Positions 11,501 to 26,500 of a stretch of DNA of 64,000 nt are shown one piece after another. Position 1 is the first letter of the stretch. Each line of letters opens with the position of its first letter. Position numbers and translations under genes: made by a program. The notes beneath the pieces are model-generated. The model had not been told where the DNA came from and ran no database searches. It saw only the letters and a list, made by a program, of their open reading frames with translations. Source of the stretch: Atherix ibis (taxonomy: Eukaryota > Arthropoda > Insecta > Diptera > Athericidae); the NCBI GenBank assembly GCA_958298945.1, contig OY282605.1:31660811-31724810 (forward strand). The letters run 5' to 3'.

Positions 11501-14500
11501 GCTAAACTTTTGTTTTGGATTCGCATGAGCTGTTGGACATTTTGATGATATCTAATAAAAAAAATGAGAGTAGAAAGTTTTTTTTTCCTTAATTTACATT
11601 ACCAATAATTGGATTTTTATCATCGGAAATGGTAAAATAGACCGGTTAACAGGGGAAAAAATAACGGATACAATAAACATAAAGTGTACTTACCATCATC
11701 TGTTCCGGGTAGTTTTGGTCTGGTGGCAGAGCTAAGAGGGCTGCATCAGTTTCAGGTATAGCACGTCGAATGACATCAGGTTCATCATATTCCGAAATGG
11801 AGACAATATCACTCAAAGTTCTTCCACTTGTTTTCACCTCCACATTCCCATTTGAAGCGTTATTGTCACCTTTTGACGAGTCACCACCTTGATGCAAATT
11901 CAGATTTAGTATGTCCTGCAATTCTTTCTCTTTGATCTCCAACTGTTTTTTGAGGTGATCGATTTCCTCATTTTTATCACATAGCATCGTCTCCATCAAA
12001 TCTGGTAGAGCCAATTTGTTAATCATTTCATTCTTGATACGATCTTTTAGTTTTTGATTTTCTTCAGTTTTCGATTTAAGTTCACTTGTTAATTTTTCAA
12101 TAGCACTACGATCACTTTGGGCACCCAAAGATAGCTCAGCCTCCTGCCGATCAATTATAACTTTACTCTGTTCCAATTGATTCTTCAAACTTGCCAATTG
12201 TTTATCTCGTGCCGAAAGTTTCTCTTTAAGATTCATGATTTCATTTTGAAGATCATGAATACGAATTTTCAATTCGGATGTTCCCTGTCGCTGCATTTCT
12301 TCGGCACGATGTCTCTGCTCATCCAATTTAGATTGAAGCGAAGAGATTCGCAGCAATTGCTCAGACATACGCTCTTGTAGTAAGTCACGTTCATGTTGTA
12401 ACTCCTGACAAAATTACACAATAAAAATTTGGTTTGAAAAAAAATTAAAAAAAAAAAAACAACTGCAAAAATCATTAAAAAAAGATGAGCATTTTTATCA
12501 GATCAAAGATAAGAAGCACTATAATTATTTGCTGATAAAATTTATTCATGGTTATTTATAGTAAAAACTCTGTTAATGGGGAAAGAGTTACCAAATAGAT
12601 AGTGAACAAATCATTTCGGAATAATTTTAGTTACAAATAAGTCCATGTTTATGTAGATCATAAAAAAAAATTTTTTTTATACAATATTTATTAAGTTAAT
12701 AATGTCTGATCAGTCACACAAACCACACAAATATTAGGACTTCTACTAGTCATAACACTTACTTTTTTATAACGTTTACTCGCATAATTTTTGTGTAAAC
12801 AATTTAATTTCATTTTAAAAGGCATTTAACTATTCTTTTATTTTTCAAATATATCGCATTCGACTTAATATAATTAAGAATTCACAATTAAATACTGTTA
12901 CACTGAATTTATGCGAAATATTTGCACACTTACAAATAATAAAATACCAATAAAAGTTGAACTACAATAATTTTTTTTCTTCCAAAATCCCAAATTTCAT
13001 TGGTCAATTGACCTATAAAAAAAAATTGGAATTTTAATTGAATCACAAATTTGGTCCCGGGGCCTATTGTAAGACGTTAGAAGAAGTCAATCCGAAAATG
13101 ACGGTTAAATAGAGCCTGGCTTTGCTGCCTTGGCCAAGAGTTCAACAATAATTCTGAAAGTTCACAACGAACATCAAAAACTTCTAAAGGCTGAATAGAG
13201 AATTTATTATAGAAAATATTAGCAGTTTCTTGCTCGAACTAATATTATATGCACTTTCTTGTCGTTGATAGGGTCTTTATCATATTCAACTTTGAATAAA
13301 TTGATTCAATTAACGCATCCGTATGCGATGTGAACCAATGATGCTGCTACCACAGACAAGCCTCGAGGGTTACGTATACTACACATATTTATGCCCATAG
13401 CCATATCATTGTAGTACCAGATCCCCCCCATTTGGTATGATATGTAAATATAGTTTGATCATGATCGAGTAATTATATACAAAGAGTGCTCTTATACTTT
13501 CTACTATGGACACCCGCATTTAATGAGTTCGCTGTTTAGATTATTATCCGAACACTTGAACGTGTATCAGTTATATTTCGACCCAATTTAAAAGAGCACA
13601 GATTCGAGAACAAAAAAGTGTTCTAAAAATTTATAAACAGGGGGAAAACACTAACAAGATAAGAAAAATAATCATGGCAGAATTGAAAGAAAACCACGAA
13701 TTTCTGTAATCGATCTTGTACACAGTACACTCGTTCATATGACAGATAATTCGTTGAGAGGGAATCTACTTCGAGTGTTTCCGGGTTGGTTTTCGCTGCC
13801 AACTACCATATTTTTGGGTTACAAAAAGTTTTAGATTCCGTACACTTTTTTTCTGGATCATTTAATAGCTATTTTATCCATAATATTCTGACGTACAAGG
13901 AACATATGTAAACATAAGAGAGAAAAAAATTATTTAAGGAAATAGTCATTTGTGCGTCAGAAATGCTAGGCTAGGCTTGTCTATGTGATCTTATAAACAT
14001 TAAACAGTGAAAAATATTTTCGAACACCCCCTTTTGTACACTTTTCATTATTTCCTATTTATTGACATGGTCACCATGCTATTTTTAACCACTAGACTAG
14101 ACATCTAAATTTTATCATAACATACAATGATAAAAATCTTACAATTATTGGACTAAATTGAAAGTTCAGCGACATTCTTTTATTAATTGTGTCCGAATCT
14201 TATATGATTTTGTAACGAACACAATATATTCACTCAGCAGCCAGTTTTTATAATTAAACCATTGTCAAAATTTTTTCTTAAATATAAAAAAATTCAGCTC
14301 GAATTATTTATTTTCACTACTAATATTAAACATTTAAGAAAAATTGTTGTTTTTTTTGCTTTGTTAAAACTGTTAACACAATGAATAATATTCGAATTAT
14401 TTTTAAATTCGAGCACAAAACATTTGCGTACACTCTTCAAAAATCAAGAACGAACTGAATCATGGTTGCATCGGATTTTGAGGCCTTGCCCTGTGTCCGT

Positions 14501-17500
14501 GATGATAGAATTTTATAGTGTGAAGTATGTTCGGTTAATGTTTTTGTCGAGTAACATCTTCTGTGTAACATATTTTGGATTGCATATGGAAACAGACGGT
14601 TTTAATGTTTATTCGAATTTTGAAAATATTTTATTTCAGAACATTTCCGATGGAGAAACACCAGTCAAGATACTGAAAGCACGATATCGAACCAATTGAT
14701 AAATTTCTATAAAAAAAAATATATAATAAATTTGGAATTTAATATATATTTTTTTTTCGTATACAAGGATCCTGAAAAAGTTTTATGCTGATTGAGAGGT
14801 ATTGTACATAAAAATATTCATAATAATTTTTGGCTTATTTCCAATTTTTTTTTAAAAAGAATTTGGATTACTGCGAAAAAATTGTCTATCAACAAATATT
14901 TTTCTCTTTATGATGTGTGACAAAATTTTAACTAAACCAATTTAAAAAAAAAAATCCTAAAATATTTTAAAATATACAGAAAAAAAACTGTTGAAAAAAT
15001 AATACATCAAAACTGATGATGATCGTGAGAGGAATTTATGTTGGCAAATTAGATTAAATCTAATAAAATATTATTATATGTTCATTAATATTTCAAAAAA
15101 AATATTTTGTTGATATTAACTCGCAACTACATTTGGAATTTAATATGATTTTCAAAATTAATAACAAGATTCCCTTGTCAATGAAATTTGGAGCAATGAT
15201 GTTAATATCATAAATTAATCTTTTCTATCAATAGTTTACCGACACAGTAGAACACTACAAACAAAATTGATTTTTGTAGTCTTATAATGTTTTTTAATTC
15301 AAATAAAAAATAAAAGTTTTTTTTTAAATATAAAATGTTATTTTATTCGAATATTTTGGAACCTTTATAATTGGTGAACCCGACGTGATCCAGAAGGATG
15401 GAAGAATCGTTTCTATATTGTATTCGAAGATGAAGAAGATCAGCACACTACAGTATACGAGGTATGTTCAAAAATTTCGAATTTGCGCGGGTTACGTATA
15501 TTTTTTTTTTGTGGCGTTATGTTGGTACTCTTACTTATGTCGATAAGCTCGGCCATTTTGAATGTTCAGTTAATTTTTGACGGCTGCTTTGCTTGCACGT
15601 GTTTTGGCTCGTCTTTGATTTTTGCTCATTTCAAAAAATGGATCAAAGAATCTGTATGAAATTTTGTGTGAAAAACAAAATTAATTACGCGGACGCATTC
15701 CGAATGTTGACTGTGACATATGGTGAAGCTACCTTGGACAGAAGCAGTGTTTATCGGTGGTACAAAGTGTTCTCAGAGGGCCAAGAAGATGTGAACGTAG
15801 AAAAGCCAAGTTCGGTCGAATGTGAAGGTTTGGCTTAAAGTTTTCTTCGATTTCAGGGGCGTGGTGCATCATTAGTTCTTGCCGTAGGGTAGAACCGTCA
15901 ATAAGGAATAATACCTGCAAGTTGATGCAAAAAACCAAACTAAATTTATTCATTTGGATTTTTTATTATACGAGGTCTGTTCAAAAAGTATCGCGAATTT
16001 TGAATTTTCGCGGGTTTCGTATATTTGATTTTCGATTTTTTGTGGCGTTATGTTGGTACTCATGTCTCTCACTTATGCCGATAAGTTCGACCGAGAAGAT
16101 GTGAACAACGGAAAGGTCGAATGTGAAGGTTTTGCTTACAGTTTTCTCGATTGCAGGGACGTGGTGCATCATTAGTTCTTGCCATAGGGTAGAACGGTTA
16201 ATAAGGAATATTACCTGCAAGTTATGCGCAAGTTGCGCCAAGCAATCCGCCAGAAACGCCCGGATTCGTGGAAGAAAACAAATTGGCTTTTGAACCATGA
16301 TAACGCGCCTGCTCACGCATCGTTGCTTGTGCGGGAATTTTTGTCTAAAAACAACATACTAATAATACCGCAGCCAACGTATTCCCCAGATCTGGCCCCC
16401 TGTGACTTTTTCTTGTTTCCGAAACTGACGAGCCCCATGGAAGGACGACGCTACGCTACGATTGAGGAGATAAAGACGGCTGAACTAGATCACAAAAAAT
16501 GATTTTTTGAAGTGCTTCGAGGATTGGAAAAAACGTTGCGGAAGTGTATAATAACTGGTGGGGATTACTTTGAAGGGGACAAAATAGATATTCATGAATA
16601 AATAAATAATTTTTGAAAAAAACACAAAACCTCGTACACTGTAGGCACAGACACACTACAAAGTACATTTTAATCTTATTTGTTTAAGACAAACAGTTCT
16701 TATTTTTATCTGTTAAACAATTTCTCTGAGTACATTTTATCTTGGAAAATAAGTTATTTTTAATTTTTTTTAATATTCTCATTTTTGTCATTATTGTAAA
16801 ACGTGTAAAAATATAGTATAGCTAATAAACACAAATTCGATTATTTTTTGGCATTTATACAATGTCACAAATTTTTTTCGAATATTCTGCAGTTTTTTTT
16901 TGTTGTTTCCCGACATTTTTCAAATTTTTTTATAGTTCTTCTCTTATTGAATGGTGCCATTTAGGCTAGTATAGTATTTATTATTAAGTTTGATCTATAA
17001 ATAATTTACAGTAGTGGTTATTAATATAGATTCAAATGATTTAAGTACAATTCATCTTGAATTTTCGCTTAAATTTATGTACAAAATGTTATGCGAGCTA
17101 TTATTTCGATTAAGCAACTTGCAATAAATTGGGAATATATTTTCTATTTCGGGGAATCCCCATTATTGCAAAGGAGACAGTTTTTATTCATTATATCATA
17201 AAAATAGGATCATGTATTTTTATATTACGTTTAATAGTTCGTTTTTTCAGGCAATTGTTTAGGCGAATATGACTGTAAAACTGAACGAGAAACACCACTC
17301 AAAATTGGTCGTATATCAAAATTAGATCGATTTAAATCGTTAAACAGTATTAAAAGTGACTAAGACATTAATATTAGTAATCTAACTGTTTACAAAAGAC
17401 TTCAACAGCATAATTTGCATGGCAGAAAGTGGCAAGAAAGTTCCCATTTGAAAGGACACTTTTTTTTTAGTATCGTCGGGTGACCAAATTTATATTAGAA

Positions 17501-20500
17501 GGCCACCAAACAAAGAATACCTCACTTCATTTAGTAAAAAAAAACCCTGAAAAATGGGGGCGGAAATATCAAATTATTGGCACCGTTTTCTTGGTATGGA
17601 GTTGATCTTATTTACCGTATTTAAAAAAATATGGACCAACAAAAGTAAATGTGTAAATATTTAACAAAATATTGTAAAAATTTTACACGAATAAAAATTC
17701 AAAAATATTCATTCAAGCAATAACAAATTTGAATCAAAAAAAGTCCTCCAAATTGTTGCCTATATTAGGACTTAGTAAAATTAAAATTTTTTAATAACAA
17801 TAAAGGAAAATTTTTAATGAAAAAAATTAAAAATTTTAAGTTAAAATATATAGAATAAGTTTTAGTAGAAAATACAATAGTTTGATAAAGAAAAGGAATT
17901 TTTTTAGCAAAGTTTCGGCAATAATATTAAGTTTTTAGTAGGAAAAATGTAAAATTTTTAGTAAAAACGGAGAATTTTTTTTAAAATAATGTAAAAAAAT
18001 GGAAAAATTAAATTTTTCAATAATAAAAGCCGGGAAATTTTGTATGCAAAAATTTACAATTTTAAGTAAAAATAGAGTAAGTTTTAGTAAAAAACGTTTG
18101 ACAAAAAAACATATTTTAACAAAGCTTTAACAAAAATAATAAAGTTTTAGTAAGAAAAAGGTAAAAATTTTATTAAAAACGGAATGTTTATTAAAAATAA
18201 TGCAAAGTTCTTAGCTAAACCGAAATTTTACATCAAAAGTAACAACGAAAATTTTAAACCAAAAAGGGAAATTTTTAGAAAAAAATTATTATTTTGTTAA
18301 AAATTAAAGTTTTTCGTCAAGAGAATTTTTTTGTAAAAATGGGGATCTTGAAAAAAATTAAAATTTTTAACAATAGAAAAAAAATTGTATGCAAAAATTA
18401 AAAGTTTTAAGTAAAAAAGAATAATTTAGTACAATAAAAAATAATATGAAAAGTCTTTCGCAAAACTGAAATTTCACATAAAAATTAACAACGGAAATTT
18501 TTGAACAAAAAGGTAAGTTTTTAGGAAAAAATTGTTTTGTTTTTAAAAATCAGTTTCTTTGTTCAAGAGAATTTTTTTCGTAAAAAAAACTAAAAATTTC
18601 AATAATAGAAAAAGGAAAATTTTTTCTTAAAAAATTTAAAATTTTAAGTAAAAATAGAATAAGTTTTAGTACATAAAAAATAATTTGTTTAGCAAAGTTT
18701 TGGCAATAAGATTGAGTTTTTAGTGGAAGAAAGGTAAATTTTTTTGTAAATTACGGAAAATTTTTATTAAAATAATGCCTAGTTTTTAATTAAACCGAAA
18801 TTTTACATAAACAGTAAAAATGGAAATTTTGGAACAAAATGAGAAGTTTTTAGAAAAAAAATTTTATCTTGTTAAAAATTAAAGTTTTTTTGTTCAAGAG
18901 AATTTTTTTTTCGTAAAAATGAGGAAGACTTAGTCTTAATTAAAATTTTCAATAATAAAAAAAAGAAAATTTTGTATGACAAATTTACAATTTTAAGTAA
19001 AAACAGAATAAGTTTTAGTACAAAAACTTTGACAAAAAACGGAATTTTTTAAGCAATGTTTTGGCAAAAAGACTGAGTTTTTGGTTTTTGTAAATAACGG
19101 AAAATTTTTATTAAAATAATATCAAGTTTTTAGCTAAACCACAATTATCCATAAACAGTAAAAATGAAAATTTTGGAACTAAAAGAAGTTATTTTTTAAA
19201 AAAAAAAGCGACGTTTTGGCAAAAAGACTGAGTTTTTAGTAGAAAAAAGATAAAAATTTTAGTAAAAACGGAGAATTTTTGCTAAAATAATGCAAAGTTT
19301 TTAGCTTAACCGAAATTTTAAAAGAAAAAGGGAAGTTTTTAGAAAAGAATTAGTTTTTTTGTTCAAAAGAATTTTTTTTTGGTAAAAATGGGGAAGTCTT
19401 AGTAAAAATTAAAATTTTCAATAATAAAAAAAGGAAAATTTTTTATGAAAAAATTAAAAATTTTAATTTAAAATAGAATAAGTTTTAGTAGAAAAACATT
19501 TCGCAAACATTTCTTACTTAAAATTCAATATAGTTTTGGTAAAAATATTGAAGTTTTAGTAAGAAAAATGTAAAAATTTAAGTACAAACGTAGAATTTTT
19601 ATTTTATAATTTTTATTAAAAACAGACCAATCAAAATTTTTGTTAAAAAAAGGGAATTTTTAGTACAAACCCAGAATTTTTCACAGTAAGGAAATTTATG
19701 ATTCAAACAGAATTAAATAATGGTGTAAGTAAGTATAAATTATCCAATAAAGCCGAATTATAGGAGGTGGTTCAACGAAAATGTGCTTCCGTTTCCATTT
19801 AACAATGCCAAATACTAATTGATAACATTGTCGGGATAATTCCAAAAAACATTAAAAAATTCAGTTAAAATATATAAAAATCCAAGCAATTATATAAATT
19901 TATAAAATATTCTTTGATATGTTTAGATTTATTCAGTTCGTCGTTTGGAAAGTACAGACCTCTTATTTGACAGCTGTCAAAAAGTACGAATATAGTATAT
20001 CTAATTGAAGGTAGAATTTGTTTAGCTGAAAGTTTGCCGTCTTTTATAATGAATCGTTTAACTAAGCCGCATAATTGTTATCCTTTTAACGCGTATAAAA
20101 TTATAAAATCTTTATGAAATAAGAAAAATTGATGTATATATGGGGCTTTAAAAACCCACACGTGACTGTGGAGAAGTCATTGAATCCGTGAAAAGTGACT
20201 GTCTGATGTGTATTTTTATGCATTTCTCACGGTTTTGAAGGTGTATTTCTCAGGTCTGAAGTTGTATTTACATAAACCGTCAATGCTGAGCGCCCTTGCC
20301 ATATTATAACAGACTGTTTTTGGGTCTGAAAAATGCGGTGCCACAAGTTACAAGCATGACAAATTTTGGCTTTATTGTACGAAACCTTACTTTTCAAAGC
20401 ACAAATTCTGTATTACTCTGTATTATGACGCTTTTCAAAGTTAAACTTAATTTATAATTGTTTTATTATAATAATAATAAAACCTAACTGTTGTAAGGTT

Positions 20501-23500
20501 TTGAAGAGATACACAGCATCAAATAATCACAATAAGTTATCGTCAGGCAAGCGCAGCTACGATTTGTTAATTGGTTATACTCACTCGTTTCTCATTCTCA
20601 ATTTTATTGCGAAAATTTTATTGATTTCAATATTTAATAATTTTTATATTTTAAATGAATAATTTTATATATAATATTTAAATGAACTTGTATCTAATTT
20701 TTAGACAAACTTTTGAAAAATATATAATCGGAATTCCACAGTGCCTATACGAAATTTTGCCAAGTAACAATGTCTAAACTGTTATAAAAAATTAGAGTAA
20801 ATTCGCACAGTTAAGCTCAATAATTTTTTTAAAAATGAATTTACAACAAATTTAAAATTTAAACATACGAGGTCTGTTCAAAAAGTATCACGAATTTTCT
20901 GTTTATTTTGTCCCCTTCAAAGTAATCCTCAACAGATACTATACACTTGTGCCAACGTTTTTTCCAATCCTCGAAGCACTTCAAAAAATTATTTTTTGTT
21001 ATCTTGTTCAGCCGTCTTTATCTCCTCAATCGTAGCGTACCGTCGTCCTTTCATGGGGCTCTCCCAGATCTAGGGAATACGGTGGCGGCGGTATTATTAG
21101 TGTGTTGTTTTTGGCCAAAAATTCGCGCACAAGCAACGATGCGTGAGCAGGAGCATTATCATCATGCAAAAGCCTATTTTTGTTATTCCACAAATCCGGG
21201 CGTTTCTGGCGGATTGCTTCAAGCAACTTGCGGACAACTTACAGGTAATATTCCTTATTGACAGTTCTACCCTGTGGCATGAACTCACGATGCTCCACGC
21301 CCGAAGGGTTTTCGAAGGAAACTGTAAGCAAAACCTTCACATTCGACCTTTCTGTTATTCAGAAAATAAACGTTGCTTCGGTCCAAGGTAGCTTCACCAT
21401 ATGCCACAGTCGACATTCGGAATGCTTTCGCGCAATTAATTTTGTTTTTTACACAAAATTTGATACAGATTCTTTGATCCATTTTTTGGAATGGGCAAAA
21501 ATCGAAGACGAGCCAAAAACACGTGCACGCAAAGCAGCTGTCAAAAATTAACTGAACATTCAAAATGGCCGAACTTGTCGGCATAAGTGGGAGACATGAG
21601 TACCAACATAACGCCACAAGAAATCGAAAATCGAATATACGTAACCCGCGGAAATTCAAAATTTGCGATACTTTTTGAACAGACCTCGTATAATAAAAAA
21701 TCCAAATGAATTAATTTACTTTAGTTTTTTGCATGATTTTTTCGACATAAAAATGGAATATTTTAAGATTGAAAATTTTTTAATTCTAGTGTCAATAGCC
21801 ACAACCTAATCTTAGTTTCCTGTTAATTTTCCTTATCACAATATTAACCAAAAAAATTTTCTTTCCTAATAATAAATATTGATAAGAAATTATTCATAAG
21901 GAAATAAATTTTATCGATTATTTTTATCATTTTGATTGCCAAACTAAAAAAATTACGATAAGAAAGGTATGTCTTCGTAGTTGATTCATACTCTCGATAA
22001 AAATGTGCAAATGATAAAAATTTCACAAACCCTTATATAAGATAAGAGATTCGATGTTTTCTTTTTCTTGCCTATCGGTTTAGTTTTGTAAATTAATTAT
22101 AATAATTTTTAAAAAAAAGTCTAGTTAAAGCAAACAAACAAAAATATAAAAAAAATATAATAAAAAAATTTCACTTACCCCAAAACCACCGCGAATGCTA
22201 CCAATTTGCATTTCTAAATCACGAATTTTCTTGATTGCGGCCTCCTCCACTCGAGTGTGTTTGGCTAACTTCTCGAACACTTTCTGTACCTCATCGATTT
22301 GCATGTAATTCTCCTTTGATGTACTATGCACTGGAGATCCTTGTGGACTTGTAATTTGGGCGATTGCTTTTGTATGGACAGAAACATCTTCGGATGGACT
22401 AGTACTACACGACGTTGAATTAACCGCCTGATGCAGAGATTCCAGTGTTCTTATTTTCTGATCCAAAATACCCTCAACGTGTCGCATCTAAGTTGAACGG
22501 AAATATAATTTTCAGATGAAACGATCTTTTTTTTATAAACTTAAGGGTTAGTTAGTTGGTAAAGTTTGCGCACCTGTTCTGAAATCTGTTCGATTACAGA
22601 TGCTTGTTCACTTGTTGGCCTGCTATTTCTTAATTGCTCCTCTAAAATGGCAATCTTTTCTTGATATCCAAGGCCAACCTCTGATCTTAAATTCTCAATT
22701 TCATTTTGAAGACTCTCAATTGTTTGTCTTTGTGATGCTATATAAATTTCCAATTCCTAAATTGTCACGGAAAAAATATAAAAGAAGAAAAAAACATTCT
22801 CTTTAAATTTAGAAATTCTCTGCTTTTTCACGATTACGCTACTATTTATTTATAGACACCAAATATGCATTGGGCCGATCTTGTATATGTTGTGGAGTAA
22901 AATTTTTCCTACCTTAACTTTTTCATTCAGAACATGCTCATTCAGTGATTTTGTCTCAAGCTGCATTTCCAATTCGGCGATGATTTCCCGCAATACGAAA
23001 ATTTTATCAATCGAAGCCTTCAATTCGGTTTCCAGTTTCTCCTTTCTCTCCTCAAGCTCTTCAATATGTTTTGAAGATTCTTTAATTTGTTGGTCCATTT
23101 GTTCAAGCTAATTTTAAATTATTCTTATTTATTTTTATATCTTTTTATTCGGTTATTTGGTTTTGATTATTTTTTTTTTCACAATTTTTATATTGTAATA
23201 TTTGTTCTATTAAATGGTATATTCGAACGCGTGCGTGACCCACTTAAGTAAGTATTCTTAAAATATTATCAGCAAATATAAAAAGATTTAAATTAAAATG
23301 AAACAAACAATCAAGATGATGATGATGATGATGGGGGATGCTGAAATCGATTGCTTAATTTTGTAATTTGTTAGATCAGTTCTCTTCGAAGAAAACAGCA
23401 ATTAATAATTAGAACAAAGTAAGTTGTCGATTGCAAAATATTATATTTTATAAAGCTTAGATGAGATGATGATGATATTCTTCGAGTTAAGAAAATTTAG

Positions 23501-26500
23501 GTTATATGCAATTGGAATATCCGGAAATATTCAAATTAGTTGGATTTTTTATTAGCATTATTTATGTGTAAATAGTAGTTTTATTGTTACTGTTAATATT
23601 ATTAAAATAATGTCGGTGAACGTATTATATTATATACAATTTTAAAAGAAGATTATTTCATAAACAGATAACTTACCATTTTTTCCCTTCTATTAGAGTT
23701 TTTTTTTCTTTTTAGAAAATTTATATTTGATTTTTAAAATTAAAAATAAAATGTAAGAAGTAGAATTTTGCAAAATAACAATTACTACTACAGGAAAAAC
23801 CAAAAAATTATTGCATAAACGACTCCAATTAATTTTCTCCTATATTCTTTCTTATTACTTTCGCTTAGAACAAAATTTATATGTGAAAAGAAAAGTTTTT
23901 CACAAGTTTCTACATCGAAAATATGTTTAGTTACCGTTTCCTTAAGATGTGAATCTGATACTGAATTTTTTTCGAGATTTTTTTCCTCCTAGTCAGAAGG
24001 GAGAGTTTTCTTTTAAAAATAGATTTTTTTTATTTTATATACGTTCGTGTTTGTAGATTTCCTCTTCTAACAAAATGATTATATACAAAGATTATATTGT
24101 AATTTCCAAAGAATTTGGTATTTTCCATAGAATTGCATTTATTTGCCCTTGCGTTCGAATATTGTTAAAGATAAAAATAAAAATCAATATGGTGTTTTGA
24201 TAAAAATATATAAAGAAATATGGCCTATAATCAGATTGGAACTAGATGGTATGATGAGATAGGTTTATAGTATTGGGATCGTATTAATTTTAGTTGAGAT
24301 ACAGTTGAATTTTTTTTCATAAATTTTAATGAGTTTATGATGTTTTTTTTATTACTTATTAGAGAAAGATACAAGGGAGATTTTAATCAGTACAAAATTG
24401 AATATTATCAGTAGGATTTGATAAGGAAATAATGATTCATTAGTTTGAATAATAGGATTTAAAAGAAAATTTTCATATTATCAACAAAAAAAAATGGATT
24501 TTTGTAGGAGTTGTCACGTTATTGTGACACGAAATTACGTGATCCGTTCTTTTTAATAAAGTTAAAAATTTATGATGTCGCTATTCTTAAAAATGTTATA
24601 AGATATTTTAATAACAATAAATGTGCAAAAACATTTTGTATCTCAAAAAAAAAAAAATTATCTTCTGGTCAAAAGGAAAAAAGGCTTTTAGTTTATGTTA
24701 CATACCATCTTTATGAGCACCTAAGAAATTTTCTTCCTTCTTAAATAATAGTTATTAAGAAAAATAGAACAAAAAATATATCTATTTTCAGACTTTTATC
24801 TAAATTCAACTAAAATGTAAATATTAGCTATCTGATAGGAATATATATAAAATCGTACAAATACACATATAGTAGAAAGATAATACAGAATATTGAATAT
24901 AAAATTATAGAAATTAAAGAACATTTGAAGATTTTCCATATTTATGAGACTCAGCATATACTCGTATTATATTAATCAGCAAAACCGTAAAAGCACAAAC
25001 ATAACAACAAGATGTACCATATAACAACAACATTTAGAGACTAATACTCACCTCCTTTGAGGCTGATTCAAAGAAACTGCGTTCTTTTTCTTTATCTTTG
25101 ATGGTCGCTTTTAATTTTTCGATTTCTTTTAAAAAATCATCCCTTTCTTGTTCGCGTTCAGCCGCTTGATCTTCCAAAAATTGTCTAGTTGCTTTTAGCT
25201 GTTTATCAGCAGCATCAATCTGAATATGAATTGTACAAGAGAGCATGATATCGTCAAATTTTGGAATTTTTTACTTTGTGGTAAATTTTTCCATAAATAT
25301 TAAAAAAAAAAAAAATTAAAGATTCCATTTTTATCTAAATAACAACCAGATCTACAGAACTTTTAGCTAGTTTTTTTTTTATGTTGTTGTATTGAATGCT
25401 CTGTTTTCTTTTAAGTGGGAAAAAGCTATTAGACTACTGTGTAAAACTGTGTTTATAAATTTTATCTACTTAAATATTCATAATGATTTTTCTTTCGAAC
25501 TATTTTTAAATGTATAGTAAATTTTTTTTAATTTCTATAGGAGAATTTTTGTCCAGTAAACTAAAAATATTATTCTTCACAATCTAAATCAAAAATTATA
25601 AATAAAATATGAAATATATTCAAAACTATAAAAGCTTTTATCTAAAACTACTCTACGTTTATGTGTATATAAAGGATTATCCATTTCGATAAGTACAGCC
25701 CTATCGTTTGACAGCTGTCAAACACTTATAAAAATTTATTTACTTTAGGATGGGCCATTTTATATTATAAAAACTTTTTAGAAACTTTCAATAAAAGTAT
25801 TGATTCTGTTGTAGCCACGTGTTGCACCAAATTTTCATTATAAGACAAAGCGGAATTTCTTGCTCGGTTGATAGGTTAATAAGAAAAATTGAAACCTACA
25901 AGTGACTGTTGCGGGAGCATTGTCTCTGCGAAATCTGACTACCTGGTGTCAAATTTGGTCTAAAGGTGTCATACGATGGTCGTTCAATAAGTCCTTAAAA
26001 AATCCGAGAAATTGCGCTCGTAGTGTCGGTAAAGATTTTTTTTTTGTAAGTAGCAATATCGACAGGAAAGCTGCCCAAGTAGTTAAATTTCAGCTCGATC
26101 CATAGCGTAGGTCAATTTCTATCGTCGATTAAAGTTAACGACATTTATTTGTGCATAACAATGGAAAAAACGAGTTTAGGGCTGTCATCAAACATCTCCA
26201 TTTGAAAAGCTTAAGCCCAAAAGAAATCAAAGTCGAGTTGGATGCAGTTCATGGCACATCTGCACCTGTGTTTGCGACGGTCTACAATTGGGTGAATGAA
26301 TTTAAACGTAGCCGTTCATCCACAAAAGATGAACATCGTTCAGGACGCCCAGTTGAGGTGTCTACTGTCGATAAGACGCCCAGTTGAGGTGTCTACTGTC
26401 GCCCACTCCTGAAATCATCGACAAAATCCACGATCTGATTTTGAACGATCGGCGAATTAAAGTGCGCGAATTAGTTGAGGCCACGGGCATATTACAAGGT

